DNA from: Arthrinium phaeospermum
Taxonomy: Eukaryota > Ascomycota > Sordariomycetes > Amphisphaeriales > Apiosporaceae
Length of the DNA stretch: 64,000 nucleotides
Direction of reading: 5' to 3'
Assembly (NCBI GenBank): GCA_006503535.1
Contig: QYRS01000004.1
Coordinates: forward strand, 2,728,001-2,792,000
Shown here: one piece after another, positions 26,334 to 37,362 of the stretch
Position numbering within the stretch: position 1 is the stretch's first letter
Layout of the letters: each line of letters opens with the position of its first letter
Translations under genes and position numbers: made by a program
The notes under the pieces: model-generated
Seen by the model: only the letters and a program-made list of their open reading frames with translations
Database searches by the model: none
Told to the model about the DNA's origin: nothing

Positions 26334-27179
26334 TTATTCCCAGTCATCGTCGTCCTCCACCATGGCATGCCTCAAGTTCCCGGACCTGATGCCGGCTTTC
26401 TGCATGATCTTTTCCTCCTTCTCGTCTTCGGCGTCTCTCTTCCTCTTTACCACCCGCATGTCTTTTTCGCCCACGGCACCAACTTCAACCAGCATATCAT
26501 CGATTTCGAGCATGCTCATCCGTACGCCACCGACAGTCATTAACGTAACTACTTGTTTGACAATGTCGCCATTCTTGTAGACCAGAATCGTGGGGCAGTT
26601 GCGGTCGGGGTAGTTTTCGATCGCCTTGTCCGCCTGTATCTCGCAGAACTTGACATCGCCATATTCCTTCGCGGCTTGCTTCCAAAGCTCGGAAAGGATT
26701 CGAGACTCGACGTTGGTGCCCATGGACGATACAAGGTTGACGAACACAGGACCGTTGTTGGATGCTTCCGTGACTGCGCGCTGATACTCTGGTTTTGAAA
26801 CCGGATACACTGTGCCGTGTACAGCCTTCTTCGTGAGAGCGTTTAACTCTTGCATGCGTTGTTGTTTGTACGCTTCCAGGAAAGCGTCATCCTCCAAATC
26901 TTCGAGCTCATCAAGCTCGTCCAGATCCTTTCCCTCGAGTCGATTCTCATGCGCGATTCGTCGACCCTCAATCATGGCCTCCTCGATCATAGGGGTTGGG
27001 GACGGGGGTTTCTCGGGAATGACGCCATGTTTTCGTAGGATATCGTTCCTGGAGGAGAAGACACATTAGAATAAAGCTGGCCATGTTGAAGCTCTGCTGT
27101 CTTTGTATCCATACCATTCTGTGTCTGCGTTAGGGTCATCAATAGGTACAGCAATGCGCTGTTCCTGCGGTGCTGCCAT
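26334..27179 (-). CDS. Phosducin-like protein (Plp2/PDCL3 type)
   Basis: Two exons (27179-27115 and 27048-26334) with a 66-nt intron give 259 residues. The protein opens MAAPQEQRIAVPIDDPNADT, then WNDILRKHGVIPEKPPSP, a hallmark of the PLP2/3 branch (human PDCL3/VIAF, yeast Plp2). A helical acidic segment (about DLDELDELEDLEDDAFLEAY) precedes a thioredoxin-like domain at about residues 95-200, containing VFVNLVSS, KFCEIQADKAIENYPDRNCPT and LVYKNGDIVKQ. The thioredoxin CxxC is absent, as in all phosducins. Relatives act with the CCT chaperonin in folding actin and tubulin and are essential in yeast. The tail ends in the acidic stretch AMVEDDDDWE. It is divergent with the eS27 gene, about 730 bp between start codons. 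Length matches the family. Confidence 0.93.
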
Positions 27180-27906
27180 ATTTGCTAATGCCCCCTTTTA
27201 TACCGGGCGGTCAAGATGTCGCAGAAGTACAAGTACGAACGAGTCTGCAACAGGCAGAAAGTGGTGCTGAGGAGTAAAGTAGTTGTTGTTCGTCGGTGCG
27301 AGACGCCCTTGTGATTACGTAGATCTAGGCAACGGCTTGAGGTAGAGCTCGAACAAGTAAATAAAAAAGACCCTGCAGGCTTGGTCGGCTGGGAGCACGG
27401 AAAGGAACCCCGCGCATAAGGAGTCGGCCATCCACGGTCAGTTACCTGCAGACACGTCAAGACCCCCACATCGCATGCCACAAGCCTAAGATCGCTCGTA
27501 ACTCGTTACGTTACTGCACCTTCTCCACCTTGCGCATTACATAAGCTTGCGCATAGGCCATCTTGGGCGCTCTGGCCCCACAGCAGCACTTTTGGCCATT
27601 TCCCAGTCCGCCAGTGGAAGCCCTAGACCCTAATTGCGCTTTTCCCTTTTTTAGACCACTACCAGAAGACGAATTGCCTCTGTGGAGCCCTGCCTAGCAG
27701 CTGGCAGTGGAAAATCCGAAAGACTCTGAACTTTTTGCCCTGGACCTTCAAGTTTGTCCACACGAGACTCCTCCCCCTCCCTCACACTCAACCATCATCC
27801 ATCCTGGCGAGCGCGAATCTGCATCGAACAACTTCCAGATTTCCATCAGGCAATATTCTGCTCGCTACCGATTCGATCAAGACAGTTTTCCTAACAGTCA
27901 GACAAG
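27180..27906. promoter_or_regulatory. Divergent promoter region between the phosducin-like gene and eS27
   Basis: The whole divergent intergenic region is 727 bp. It includes agccctagaccctaat at 27619-27634, containing the CCCTAA core recognised by Tbf1-type factors on many fungal ribosomal protein promoters. A pyrimidine-rich tract (ctcctccccctccctcac) lies at about 27769-27786, typical of strong fungal core promoters near transcription starts. Motif assignments are by eye. Confidence 0.4.
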
Positions 27907-28516
27907 ATGGTGAGTTGCATTGGTCTTTGTTTTGGGGATTTAAACGCCGGCCACTGGACGTGAAGCAATTTTGGCCTCTTGACGCCACAAAACATTTCCG
28001 ACCGCACACGACATCGACGACAATCTTGAACACAACGCCCATACTTGGCTCAGATATCAAAAGAGATCGCCCATCATTCGTCGATGATATTGCTATATGA
28101 TTTACCGGGCCGGCGTTTGGAGGATTTTGCATATGCTTCGCCCACACAGAAGTGCTGACAAAATTCAATGATAGGTTCTCGCTGTTGATCTTCTCAACCC
28201 CAGCCCGGCTGCCGAGGCTAAGAAGCACAAGCTCAAGGTAAGGCAACGCCGCTCCTGATTGCGCGCTTGGGAACATCGCATTCCCTGGCGCTTTGGGACA
28301 ACGCATGGAGACTAACGCAATTTGCCACAACAGACTCTTGTGCCCGCTCCCCGATCCTTCTTCATGGACGTCAAGTGCCCCGGCTGCTTCACCATCACCA
28401 CCGTTTTCTCTCACGCTCAGACCGTCGTCATCTGCCAAGGATGCACCACTGTCCTGTGCCAGCCTACCGGTGGTAAGGCCAGATTGACGGAGGGCTGCTC
28501 TTTCCGAAGAAAGTAG
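27907..28516 (+). CDS. RPS27: 40S ribosomal protein eS27 (S27)
   Basis: Three exons: 27907-27909 (only the ATG), 28175-28237 and 28334-28516, giving 82 residues, the family's standard length. The product starts [20 protein letters not shown] and carries the C4 zinc ribbon CPGC...CQGC and the conserved end [14 protein letters not shown]. It is a structural component of the small ribosomal subunit. The first intron directly follows the start codon and is 265 nt, long for this window, an arrangement common in ribosomal protein genes and often linked to high expression. It lies divergent to the phosducin-like gene. Confidence 0.97.
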
Positions 28517-30949
28517 ACGGTTACTCCATCTGCTTTTCTTTTGTTTTGGGCATAGGTCACGACTTCATGGTACAGCTCGGATGTCTGCAAAAGAGCCTCT
28601 ATTACGGTGGCATGGGCGCATAGAAAATGGGCATCATCTTTCATGTCTTCTGGACATACTCGACGACATGACACAACCTACCTCTCAGTGCAGATAGACG
28701 ACGGATTACCAAAGGATCCTCAATACAAAAAGGGGCGTTTTGGGGTCCTGATATCTTTGCGCATCACATCGTTTCTCCGCGAGTCATTCTCCGTTTTTCT
28801 CGGTTCCGTGTATCAGGAAGTCATCATTTCACGTACATGAAGCTGGTGGGTTTTTGTTGCATGGGTGGATAGCTGGAAATAGCTTTCACATGAGCGTCTC
28901 AGACATGCTTTGGGAAAAAGGCATCGTTTAGCCGCGAGGACGTGGAACGCCGATTGAGGATCGCTAAATACCCAAGTACGGTGGTTTTACGGTCTTCATT
29001 ACGCCTTTGCGAATTCAAAAGAGTTCCACGACATCGTCCCTCGCCCATCTTGTTGAACCATGTGACTTCAATGTAGCCCAGCCTTGATATGCGTTTGTAA
29101 TTTGCCTATGGATTCGAGCTTGCTCATCACCACGAAGTCCACCCCAGTTGTGAAATGATACTGCCCAGGACACATGGGTCACGCCTCGTGACGACCCCTC
29201 ATCCAGCTAGTAAAGAATCTATGATGGCAAAGTACGTCAATGAATGATGTTCGCTGCGCCTTGTATACCTCCCCATACCGGTGGATATGGGCGGCTAATG
29301 TTCACTCTGCAATTACCGGCGTTGTTTCTCGACGTATTTGAAGACGCCGAGCTTGCACTGATGCCATGCCGCGTGGCGCCGACCCCCCTGGTGACGATAA
29401 TTGGCCAGTTTCTTTCATAAGCGAGTAATCTGCGACACCTACAGTAGGAGGAGTATGACACTTCCTTAGAAAGGCTTGAAGAGCACAATAATGATACTCC
29501 GGAGCAATATGGCATTGAAATATCCGTTTTAATGCGTGGGCCAGTTCTATATTCGTTAGATTTCGGCTATTCAGATTATTAATATCCATATCGACGCCGA
29601 AGCATGCACGAAATTCCCCGGGTCTGAAAGTACTTGAAAGGCATCAGCGATGCAACAATGATTTATATGGAAACGTCAGTATTTACCAGCTACGAGAAAT
29701 ATATGGAGGGGCCTTTTCAACTGGGTTAGCGTAGCAGGCAGTCAGCTTCTAATTGCGGCAATGCTCTCCCGGGGGCGAGCGGATGCGTACATGTAGTAGT
29801 GATGCAGCATCTCGACTTCGAAATCACCAAATAGAAAACGCAGCTCAATGAGTAGCAGGAAACTACATGTGTGTAAGTATAGGCATTCAGTGCTGGCTTG
29901 AGTTCAGGCCAAGGTAGCCACGAATCAAAGTTGATAAAATCGCCTATGATACTCCGTACTTGGCGGTCTTATCTCCAGTCCGGCTGCACCATCGTTGACC
30001 GATCTGCCAACAGCGTGGTGCCGCTGCCAGACTGAGACTGTAATTCGACCATAGTCAGTGTTCGTGGAGACCAATCACCACGGTGCCAGTGTAACGAGGC
30101 AGCCAACGCTTTAAAAAGCCAACGAAGCATGTAAGCAGAGCCGCTGGCTACCCTCCCGTCCTTTTATCCTTACTAAACTTCGCATTCGCAACAGTTTGTC
30201 CATCACATTTGCTATGAACAAGTTTGAGCACATCAAATTGAAGATCTTAGTTGAGCCTCGCATCTGATGTCGTCACTTGAAATGGCCGAATCCCGATAGG
30301 ACAGCAAAAGTGGACCTGCCTATCACAACCGGGAAAGAGCGCTTTACGCGAAAAAACACGGTCATCTGGTTGCGGCGCGTGGATTGCAAGGTGCCTTATT
30401 ACGCTGCCACTGCCCCAGGTCCAGTCCAGAGCCTGTTTCTCCCCGCTCAATAGATCGCCGCAGCTGTTATCCACTACAAAGGGTCACAGATTCCTCCCCA
30501 GCCTCCTCCTGCAATTATCTATCCCCAATCAATCGTTCAATCCTTTTTTTTAATCCCACACTCCTTCATCTTTCCCCCGGTCATACATAATAACTTTGTG
30601 CTTGGATGAGAGGGGCGCCCTACGATAAGCGACACGATCTTGAAAAACAAACGCACGAGCGCATTGGTCTCTAGCCCTTGATTTCGCCTGCTTCCCCCCA
30701 AAAACCCACCTCGCTACACAAGTGGCCGGCATATCGGCAGCCCCCTTGAGGCGGAGCTTGCTTCAGATTGATCCGACGTTACGGGACAAAGCTGTCAATC
30801 TCGCACTTCCAGTTTCGACTGGCATAAGAGCTCGAATTAATCCTTGGACTCTGTAATTGACGGATATCTCCTGGAGCACTAGCCTGCGCCCATCCTGTCC
30901 CAGCAACCAAACAACCAGTTCATCCCATTCTCTTGTCATCCCCCTCCAG
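28517..30949. other. 2.4 kb without a supported gene
   Basis: It begins with the eS27 3' UTR. A minus-strand frame at 29302-29589 starts with a true ATG (MDINNLNSRNLTNIELAHAL) and runs 95 codons, but has no recognised domain and no obvious splice partner. The last few hundred bases before 30950 are pyrimidine-rich (for example the T-rich stretch near 30545) and are probably the promoter and leader of the next gene. Confidence 0.4.
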
Positions 30950-31804
30950 ATGTCCGTACCTAGAACGAAACGCCAATTTGCCGGCGCATCCAGCGACCCT
31001 TCACAGCGACAAATCACTTCTTTTTTCAACAGCAGTGGCGTCGTCTCATCAACACCGACATCGCTCAACACCGCTGGTGCAGGCACTCCACGGTCCTTTA
31101 ACGCGGCTAGCAGCAACGACCAAGCCAATTTGCTTTCGGTGGGCATGCGAGTGCGCAAAGCCGTACCTGAAGGATACAAGACAGGAACTTACAGCGCCTT
31201 TGCCCTCTGGGACGAAGCCGGCAACGAAATGGCTGGCGCAGGTGCCGGTGACACGGGTCGGTCGCGAGCGAATGCTGTCTCGACCCCGCGCGAGCTACTG
31301 CCCTTCTGTGGCATCAACAAGGTCGGCGGCTTGGGCACTCAGTCGTCGACGGAGACGTTCTCCTTCAATGCTACGGCGCCCTCCTATCAAACCACAATCA
31401 GATCAGCCGACGCCATGGACAGCGATGATGGGGTGCCAGGTCTGACCATGAGCCAGGACTCCACAGATTCCAATGGCTCGGCAAGTTCCGGTGTCACGGG
31501 CGCCAGGACACGGAAACGCATCTTCATCGAGGACGAGGATGATGCTCCGGAAATGCCTGGACGTCTGAATATTGTAGGCTGGCATGACGATGATGCCGTC
31601 AGCCCACGTAGTCTAGCACCCGCTGGCTGGGGCAACGGTAGAGTTATGGCTGTGCCACGGAAAGGACGCAACCGAGGCAAACTGGCTGGCATGTCAGGAC
31701 GTGCTGCAACAATGGGACAAGAAAACGCGATGGCAATGAATAACGACTTTGACGAAGCAGAATTTCTCGACCGCACCTGGGAAGTGGAGATGAGCGATGT
31801 CTAA
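30950..31804 (+). CDS. Spd1/Dif1-like ribonucleotide reductase inhibitor
   Basis: A single exon of 284 residues starting at the ATG of MSVPRTKRQFAGASS. Residues 19-26 are QRQITSFF, a canonical PCNA-interacting PIP box (QxxIxxFF). Residues about 65-88 contain GMRVRKAVPEGYKTGTY, the conserved Hug-type motif of the Spd1/Dif1/Hug1 group that inhibits or sequesters ribonucleotide reductase. The rest is low-complexity with an acidic patch (FIEDEDDAPEMPG) and a carboxyl-terminal EAEFLDRTWEVEMSDV. In fission yeast Spd1 is destroyed in S phase through PCNA and CRL4-Cdt2, which raises dNTP supply. The PIP box suggests the same control here, by inference. The protein is longer than Spd1 (124 aa), as is usual in filamentous fungi. 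An exact functional counterpart is not proven. Confidence 0.8.
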   Translation: MSVPRTKRQFAGASSDPSQRQITSFFNSSGVVSSTPTSLNTAGAGTPRSFNAASSNDQANLLSVGMRVRKAVPEGYKTGTYSAFALWDEAGNEMAGAGAGDTGRSRANAVSTPRELLPFCGINKVGGLGTQSSTETFSFNATAPSYQTTIRSADAMDSDDGVPGLTMSQDSTDSNGSASSGVTGARTRKRIFIEDEDDAPEMPGRLNIVGWHDDDAVSPRSLAPAGWGNGRVMAVPRKGRNRGKLAGMSGRAATMGQENAMAMNNDFDEAEFLDRTWEVEMSDV

Positions 31805-32535
31805 CGAGCGACGGGAGACAAGACGAGACGAGACGAAACGGGACAATGTGATCGGATACGCCATGGAGGCAGTGGTGTTTTGCAGCGAGTTTTGGATTTT
31901 GCATGGAAAGGCGCATAGGAGCACACTTTAGGGTTGGTTTTCTGAGCCAGTCGCTTATAAAGCGATTGGGCGAACCCAGTTTGGTTTTGCAAAGACTGGA
32001 TAGTCTGGGAGCAGTCAGCTCTGCGGTAGAAGGCACGTTTGCTTATGGCAGACTCTCGGCCACGGTGACCTTGAGTTTAGATACCCGCGAGTATACAGTC
32101 AATGTCTAGTGTACAATGTCAAATTATTTTGAGGCCATGATGATTTTGTTCGACAGAAACTCAGACGTCAATTTACCGCTGGGCTAAGCGCTGCGACGAC
32201 CTAGAAACAAAAGCAGACCACCCAGTGGGAACTTATGAGACGGATGGCACGAAACCCCAATATTCCATTGGCTATTGGATGCCGGCAGCCGTCTCTGCCT
32301 GATCATCTGCACGAGCAGGCATTAGGAGGGCTATGCCTCCAAGTCGTCGCACCAGGAGGGGTATCTCTCCAGAATACTCCGCGACGTCGCTGGACTTATG
32401 ATGTGTTCATACAAACTGGAAGCATTATCATCGTTCTGCCAACTTCCGTTGCTACATATTAGGTTACTACCTCGATAATCCAAGGATTTGACACCTTTTC
32501 GCGATTAACTCCACTGTTCACCATAGAGTGACGAG
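31805..32535. other. Intergenic, no gene seen
   Basis: 3' region of the Spd1-like gene and upstream region of the HET gene. No recognisable motif or reading frame. Confidence 0.4.
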
Positions 32536-34630
32536 ATGGAGGACTTGCTAGGGTTCAATAGGGGCTCTGACCTGGCAGGCCTGGATTATTACGACTACCG
32601 AGACCTGGACCGGCTGGGACTTACGGGAGCTTCGGGAGCTTCGGCGGCAAAGTCTACCCCCAGGACCAGGGGCCCCTTGAAGACATGCGATGCCTGCAGC
32701 AGCATGAACGCCGAATCGCTGACCGCACGCGTTGAATTTGCGCAACACAGCAACAGCTGTGATCTGTGCGATACAGGGGAGCTAGTACGGTTGAGATGTC
32801 TCTTCGACGATCAGAATGGGAGAGGAGGTGCTAAAAAGATGCACCCGTGCCCCTGGGTTGGATCAAAGACGCCGAAGAGGGACCCAAAAGTCACTATCCG
32901 TTCCCCTATGTATTCACTTGGCCCGGCGATCCCGCCACGAGATACGGGATCCCGGCTGTTAAGAGCGTGCCAGAGGATATACAGCCTGACGCAGCGGCTG
33001 AATTCATACGGGCGTGCATGGAGCAAGACCCTGTATTCCAGGGTCAGCCAGACGGGCCACTCGATCCTCCGACCTCGCAGCCCGGGCGGCTGATCGACGT
33101 CTTTCCCGATGGCGTGGAGACTCATTGGAGTGAGAAGTCTCCCGTACGCTTAGTTTCGTCCGCGTCTTGGTCTGGAAATGCCGCCCCTGACTACGTCGCT
33201 TTGAGCCACTGTTGGGGCGGGACACTGACCAAGGATCTCATTACCACATCTGGCAACCTTCAAGCCCGGCTTCGCAGCATCTCCCACGACAGCCTGCCGC
33301 CCTCTTTCCAAGATGCCGTCACCGTCACTCGATCGCTGGGTATACGATACCTGTGGATCGACGCCCTGTGCATCATCCAGGATTCGGCGGCGGACTGGGC
33401 TACGGAATCCGCCAAGATGGCCTCCGTCTACGGCGATTCGTACCTTACCATCGCCGCCGACAGCAGCCCCGATAGCTTCGGCGGGATACTACGAAAGCGG
33501 GAGGTACCCGATCCACTACTGCCGGCGAGCGACAACTTTGAGGAGATCGACTCCGTGCTCAGCACCGGCGAGCCGTCCACCCTCCTCATTTACCGACCCC
33601 CCTGACGCTCGAGACCCCGGGAGCCCTCGATGATAGCAAGCTCTCCACGCGCGGCTGGACGTTTCAGGAGAACATCCTGGCGCCCCGGACCATCCACTTC
33701 GCCGCGACGCAGATGGTCTGGGAGAGCCGCGGCGACTTCACGACCGAGGACGGGCTGCCCTTCGTCCGGGCGTTCAGGGAGTTCAAGGAAGTCCGCTCGA
33801 TCGTGGCGAGCAGCGAGTCGTACTCCCAAGATGACTTGTTCCAGGTCTGGCACACATGGCTCGTCGAGCAGAACTACTCCCGCCGCCGCTTCACCAAGTA
33901 CGAGGACCGCGGCATCGCCGTTGCTGGCGTGGCTAGACGGATCGCGGCGCAGACGGGGGCGCGGTACCTGGCGGGCTTGTGGGCGCATCGCTTGGCGGCT
34001 GATCTGGGCTGGTTTCGCACCTCGGAATTGGACCCGAAAGCCCGGAGCAAGTCTCCCAGGCACCCGACGTGGTCTTGGACATCCTATGACTTCCCCGTGG
34101 CTTGGAAGCCGGCGGAGGGGGTAATCCCTACGATACGGCCAGAGATGGCCTCTGCAGAGGTTGGCGACAGTGATGGCATCTTCCAAGATGATGATTCACT
34201 CCTATTGCATGATGTCGAGCTAGAGTGTCTCGACGGGTCTAGTGACCCCTTTGGCCCCATCATCTCGTGTCGGCTACATATCCGATGTCACAAGGGAAAA
34301 TGCAATCTGGTCCAGATGCCGTGGGGTCTTTCTGTCGTACCGCTCGGGGGTGATCCAGCTTCGGTGGACGACGACGCCAAAGCTGTCGCTATTCTGGACC
34401 ACGACGACAGCAGCCGTGGGCCTATCGAATACTTGATCTTGAGTTCTACGCAAAGCGTGGTCCGCGCAGGGGTCGAAGTCACGCTTCTCCTCGTGAAGCC
34501 TGCTTCTTCGGGCTTGCCACAGCCGCCAGCTTATACGAGGGTCGGCGTAGCACATGTACAAAGTTACTATAATCAGATAGCTGAGAGCTGGTCCTCGCAG
34601 GCAGAGAAGGTCGATATTGTGCTTGAGTAG
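32536..34630 (+). pseudogene. HET-domain (heterokaryon incompatibility) gene with two frameshifts
   Basis: The encoded protein would be about 697 residues if both frame breaks were ignored. The HET core is clear: YVALSHCWGG, SLPPSFQDAVTVTRSLGIRY, LWIDALCIIQDS, YGDSYLTIAADSS and STRGWTFQENILAPR. The amino end has SNSCDLCDTG, the cysteine pair common ahead of HET domains. The frame changes twice. At a run of five A (32833-32837) one more A would join GRGGAKK to DAPVPLGWIKDAEE. At a run of six C (33597-33602) one more C would join LLIYRPP to LTLETPGALDD. A 41- or 50-nt intron could explain the first break, but its splice sites are poor. HET proteins trigger cell death on fusion of unlike strains, and such genes are often inactivated. 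Assembly error is the alternative. Confidence 0.85.
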
Positions 34631-34962
34631 CAAGGCTTCAGGACCCTGTAAAGTTTGACATCGAAGGCATTGGTAACAAAGGAGAAGGATGGCCCCTCCC
34701 ACGTTTCCCCATGAGTTCGAAACACCTCGAAACAAGCCGCTTAGCTTTGTTGGTTCACATGGATTCACTTACAAACAATATATATACATGGGTTTGAAGA
34801 GTATTATTATCTAGTAGGCTACGGTAGGTACAGTCAAAGACCATTGTTATGCTCATCTGGTTGATCAAGCAGAGCCGACCCAATCGTACCCGTTCTCATA
34901 CTACTTACAGACATCTCATGCTGACCCGATCTTGATATGCTACATTCTGTAGCCTTCAGAGA
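34631..34962. other. Short convergent intergenic region
   Basis: 332 bp between the HET gene and the convergent Gemin2-like gene; 3' UTRs expected. Nothing distinctive. Confidence 0.4.
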
Positions 34963-36642
34963 CTACTGGCGAGCGTTACCTTCTTCCGAAATCCTGCCAA
35001 AGGGGTCGCGGAACTCGAGCAGATCTCGTTGCCCATAGAACTCACCAGCAACCGTGAGAATCATATTGAGCGTAGCCCGGACGTTGGCCTTGGCCCTGGC
35101 AGCTTCTTCATCCTCGATGTCCTCAGGGTCAACAAGGCTTTCTGCGAACTCGGAAGATTCCTCCTTGACCTCAGGCTCTAGAATGGGCTCCGTGGTGACT
35201 CCATGGGGCCTAGGCTCTTCGACTTCGCCATCGTCTGCTGTTCCGTCAAGACCGCCAAGCTGTGCTAGAAGTCTTGATTTGGCCATCTCTACGTCAGCTG
35301 TTGTAGACTCAATCTTGGGCTGTGAAACGGCAGATACTTCCCCTTCGTCCATGTCGGAGTCGATTTGCATCTCAACGTCGGATGGTGATGTAGCATTATC
35401 AGCTGCGCCTTCCGGTGCCTGTGTTGGTGGTACTTGTGGTGGTGATTCCTCCTTTACCGGCGCAGGGGCCGCAAGAGATTCTGCAGCCCCATCGTTTACT
35501 TGACCGTTGTCTTGGTTACCAGTCTCAGCACCATCTTGCATGATCTGGTCAGTCGGCGGATTGTCCTCTCGGACAGGTGGAGTGCCATCAATGGACGTCG
35601 GTTCGCTCGACACTTCGTCCAAGTTCTCATCAACTTCGACATCCATCCCATCACCCTCGTCACTGTCTTTGGTCCCGCGGACGTCGTAATCTTGGTGCAA
35701 GATTTCAGCTTCCGCCAGGCTTACCATGAACAGAACCGCGCGTTTGCCCAGCTCCCGTACCCAGCCGATTTCCTGATAGTAAAGTTCACCTTTGTCGGGG
35801 AGGCGCGCCAGCAAGGCCCATAGCCAACGACTGGTCCGTTCGTGAAGCTCCTGGCCTTTCCTGAAGAACTTCCCGGTGAGGATGATGCGCAGTAAGCGAA
35901 TCACGCCGTCCTTGTGCATCGAGGCTATTTGGGCAGGCAGTGGGTCTGTGTTCATGACGCGACCAGTCCATTGTCTGAAGGCGTCCGGGGATGCGCCGAA
36001 ATTGTCAACTTCTGTAGGATTGTCGAGCGGCAAGGATGCGACAAGACTGTCTGGTGGAGTGGAATGTAGCATTTGGCGGAGATTCAGATACTGCCGTTTC
36101 AGAGAGCCATAGTAAGCTTCATGGATCTCGTCGATGTTGCTGTTGCGAGGGCGGCCAAGACTGGCGTCGTCGCTATATTCCTCATCATAGTCGTCATCTG
36201 CAGCATCTTCTGCTGCTCCAGTGCCATCTGCAGCAGTTGCCTCGGGCTCCTCAGTTTCGTCATATTCCTCCTCGTCGTAGTATTCCTCGGGCAGGGCCGT
36301 GTATGCTCCATCTTGGTAGAATCCTCTGAAATCGCCCTTGCCATCGGCGTAGATGCTTCGGTCGACCGATTCATTGCTGGGGCCAATGGACTTGGAGGCC
36401 ACAAGCAAGTTGGGGATGCCATGAGCCTCCTTCCTGACAGACATTAGGTATGCCAGAGCATCCGTCTCGTCTTCCCATTCCAAGTCATCATCATTAGGTA
36501 TGGTGGGATCGTGAAGGTCGCCAAAAGCCGTTCGTTGGCCATAAGTTTGGTCAACTTGCGACGAGTGTTTGTTTGTGCTTTGTCGCGGTCGCTTCGATGT
36601 GGATCGCGATGGATTGTCTTCAGCCTGGCGTTTGGAGCTCAT
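34963..36642 (-). CDS. Gemin2/Brr1-like (SIP1 family) snRNP assembly protein
   Basis: A single exon of 559 residues beginning MSSKRQAEDNPSRSTSKRPRQ. Two blocks match the SIP1/Gemin2 family: an amino-terminal segment TDALAYLMSVRKEAHGIPNL (about 60-80; family form YLxxVRxEAxxIP) and a helical block at about 250-320 (IRLLRIILTGKFFRKG, TSRWLWALLARLPDKGEL, GWVRELGKRAVLFM). Gemin2 and yeast Brr1 help load Sm proteins onto spliceosomal snRNAs. Between and after these blocks lie long acidic low-complexity stretches, including an insert of about 150 residues before the final conserved ATLNMILTVAGEFYGQRDLLEFRD. This makes it about twice the size of human Gemin2 (280 aa), as is usual for filamentous ascomycete versions. 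It is head-to-head with the RNA cyclase gene. Confidence 0.8.
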   Translation of the reverse strand: MSSKRQAEDNPSRSTSKRPRQSTNKHSSQVDQTYGQRTAFGDLHDPTIPNDDDLEWEDETDALAYLMSVRKEAHGIPNLLVASKSIGPSNESVDRSIYADGKGDFRGFYQDGAYTALPEEYYDEEEYDETEEPEATAADGTGAAEDAADDDYDEEYSDDASLGRPRNSNIDEIHEAYYGSLKRQYLNLRQMLHSTPPDSLVASLPLDNPTEVDNFGASPDAFRQWTGRVMNTDPLPAQIASMHKDGVIRLLRIILTGKFFRKGQELHERTSRWLWALLARLPDKGELYYQEIGWVRELGKRAVLFMVSLAEAEILHQDYDVRGTKDSDEGDGMDVEVDENLDEVSSEPTSIDGTPPVREDNPPTDQIMQDGAETGNQDNGQVNDGAAESLAAPAPVKEESPPQVPPTQAPEGAADNATSPSDVEMQIDSDMDEGEVSAVSQPKIESTTADVEMAKSRLLAQLGGLDGTADDGEVEEPRPHGVTTEPILEPEVKEESSEFAESLVDPEDIEDEEAARAKANVRATLNMILTVAGEFYGQRDLLEFRDPFGRISEEGNARQ

Positions 36643-37362
36643 AATGAAGTCGGCGCAATAGTCGGAACCCAGCCTTTGGTGTTGTAGGTTGAGTCTATGC
36701 TGCTGTTCGATGTCGCCTAGGTGCTGAAGGTTGCTTCGATGTTGGTTGTACTCCAGGCAGTTACTGCACTAAAATAGAAAGCACCCGCTAATGATTGTGG
36801 GTCTTATTTGCACAGCAAGCATATTGGCTTATGTACATGCACATATAAGTCAACTGACGAGACTGGCTGCAATAAGTCAACACATCCAGGAATGAAGCAC
36901 AAAAAAAAACCAAGTAAGTAACAATTGATTCGTCTTATTCTAACTTCCTGAGGAATATGCACACATATCAAGCAAATTGCCTTCGTACATACAATCGCAA
37001 GCTGACCTTGCTGTGTACCTGTTTCAGCGAGGTTGACTGCGAGTTGCGATCTCTCAGGCTGCGGACTTTGAATTTTTAATTATTACAATAGTAACAATTT
37101 TACGCAGTTATTGGTGATACCCATAGATGGAAGAAATACCTTGGCCATGGTGAATGGTTCATGTTGATTCATCGAGCACTAACACAGCCCGGATGACTCA
37201 CTAGGGAACACATACTGTGTACGCCCCAAACAGCAGGAACGTTCACATGCTTTAAGTAGGGGCGTGCATATTCAGTAAAAGATAAGGGGATGAACACCGT
37301 ACAACCTCTCCCTTGCCATCCAAAACTTCTGCGACTGGGACGCCTCCACGAGGGTACAAATC
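36643..37362. promoter_or_regulatory. Divergent promoter region, Gemin2-like and RNA cyclase genes
   Basis: 720 bp between the two start codons, AT-rich in the middle (about 36,890-37,100, with runs of A and T), holding both promoters. No individual site was identified. Confidence 0.35.

Noticed and set aside
27910..28174. C/D snoRNA within the first eS27 intron
   Set aside because: There is a CTGA near the 3' end, but no proper C box and no terminal stem.
28081..30900. Extra gene between eS27 and the Spd1-like gene
   Set aside because: Only short frames without motifs or consistent splice sites.
32828..32877. A 41- or 50-nt intron explaining the first frame change of the HET gene
   Set aside because: No branch site or pyrimidine tract, and very short. 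A missing A in the run 32833-32837 restores a smoother peptide.
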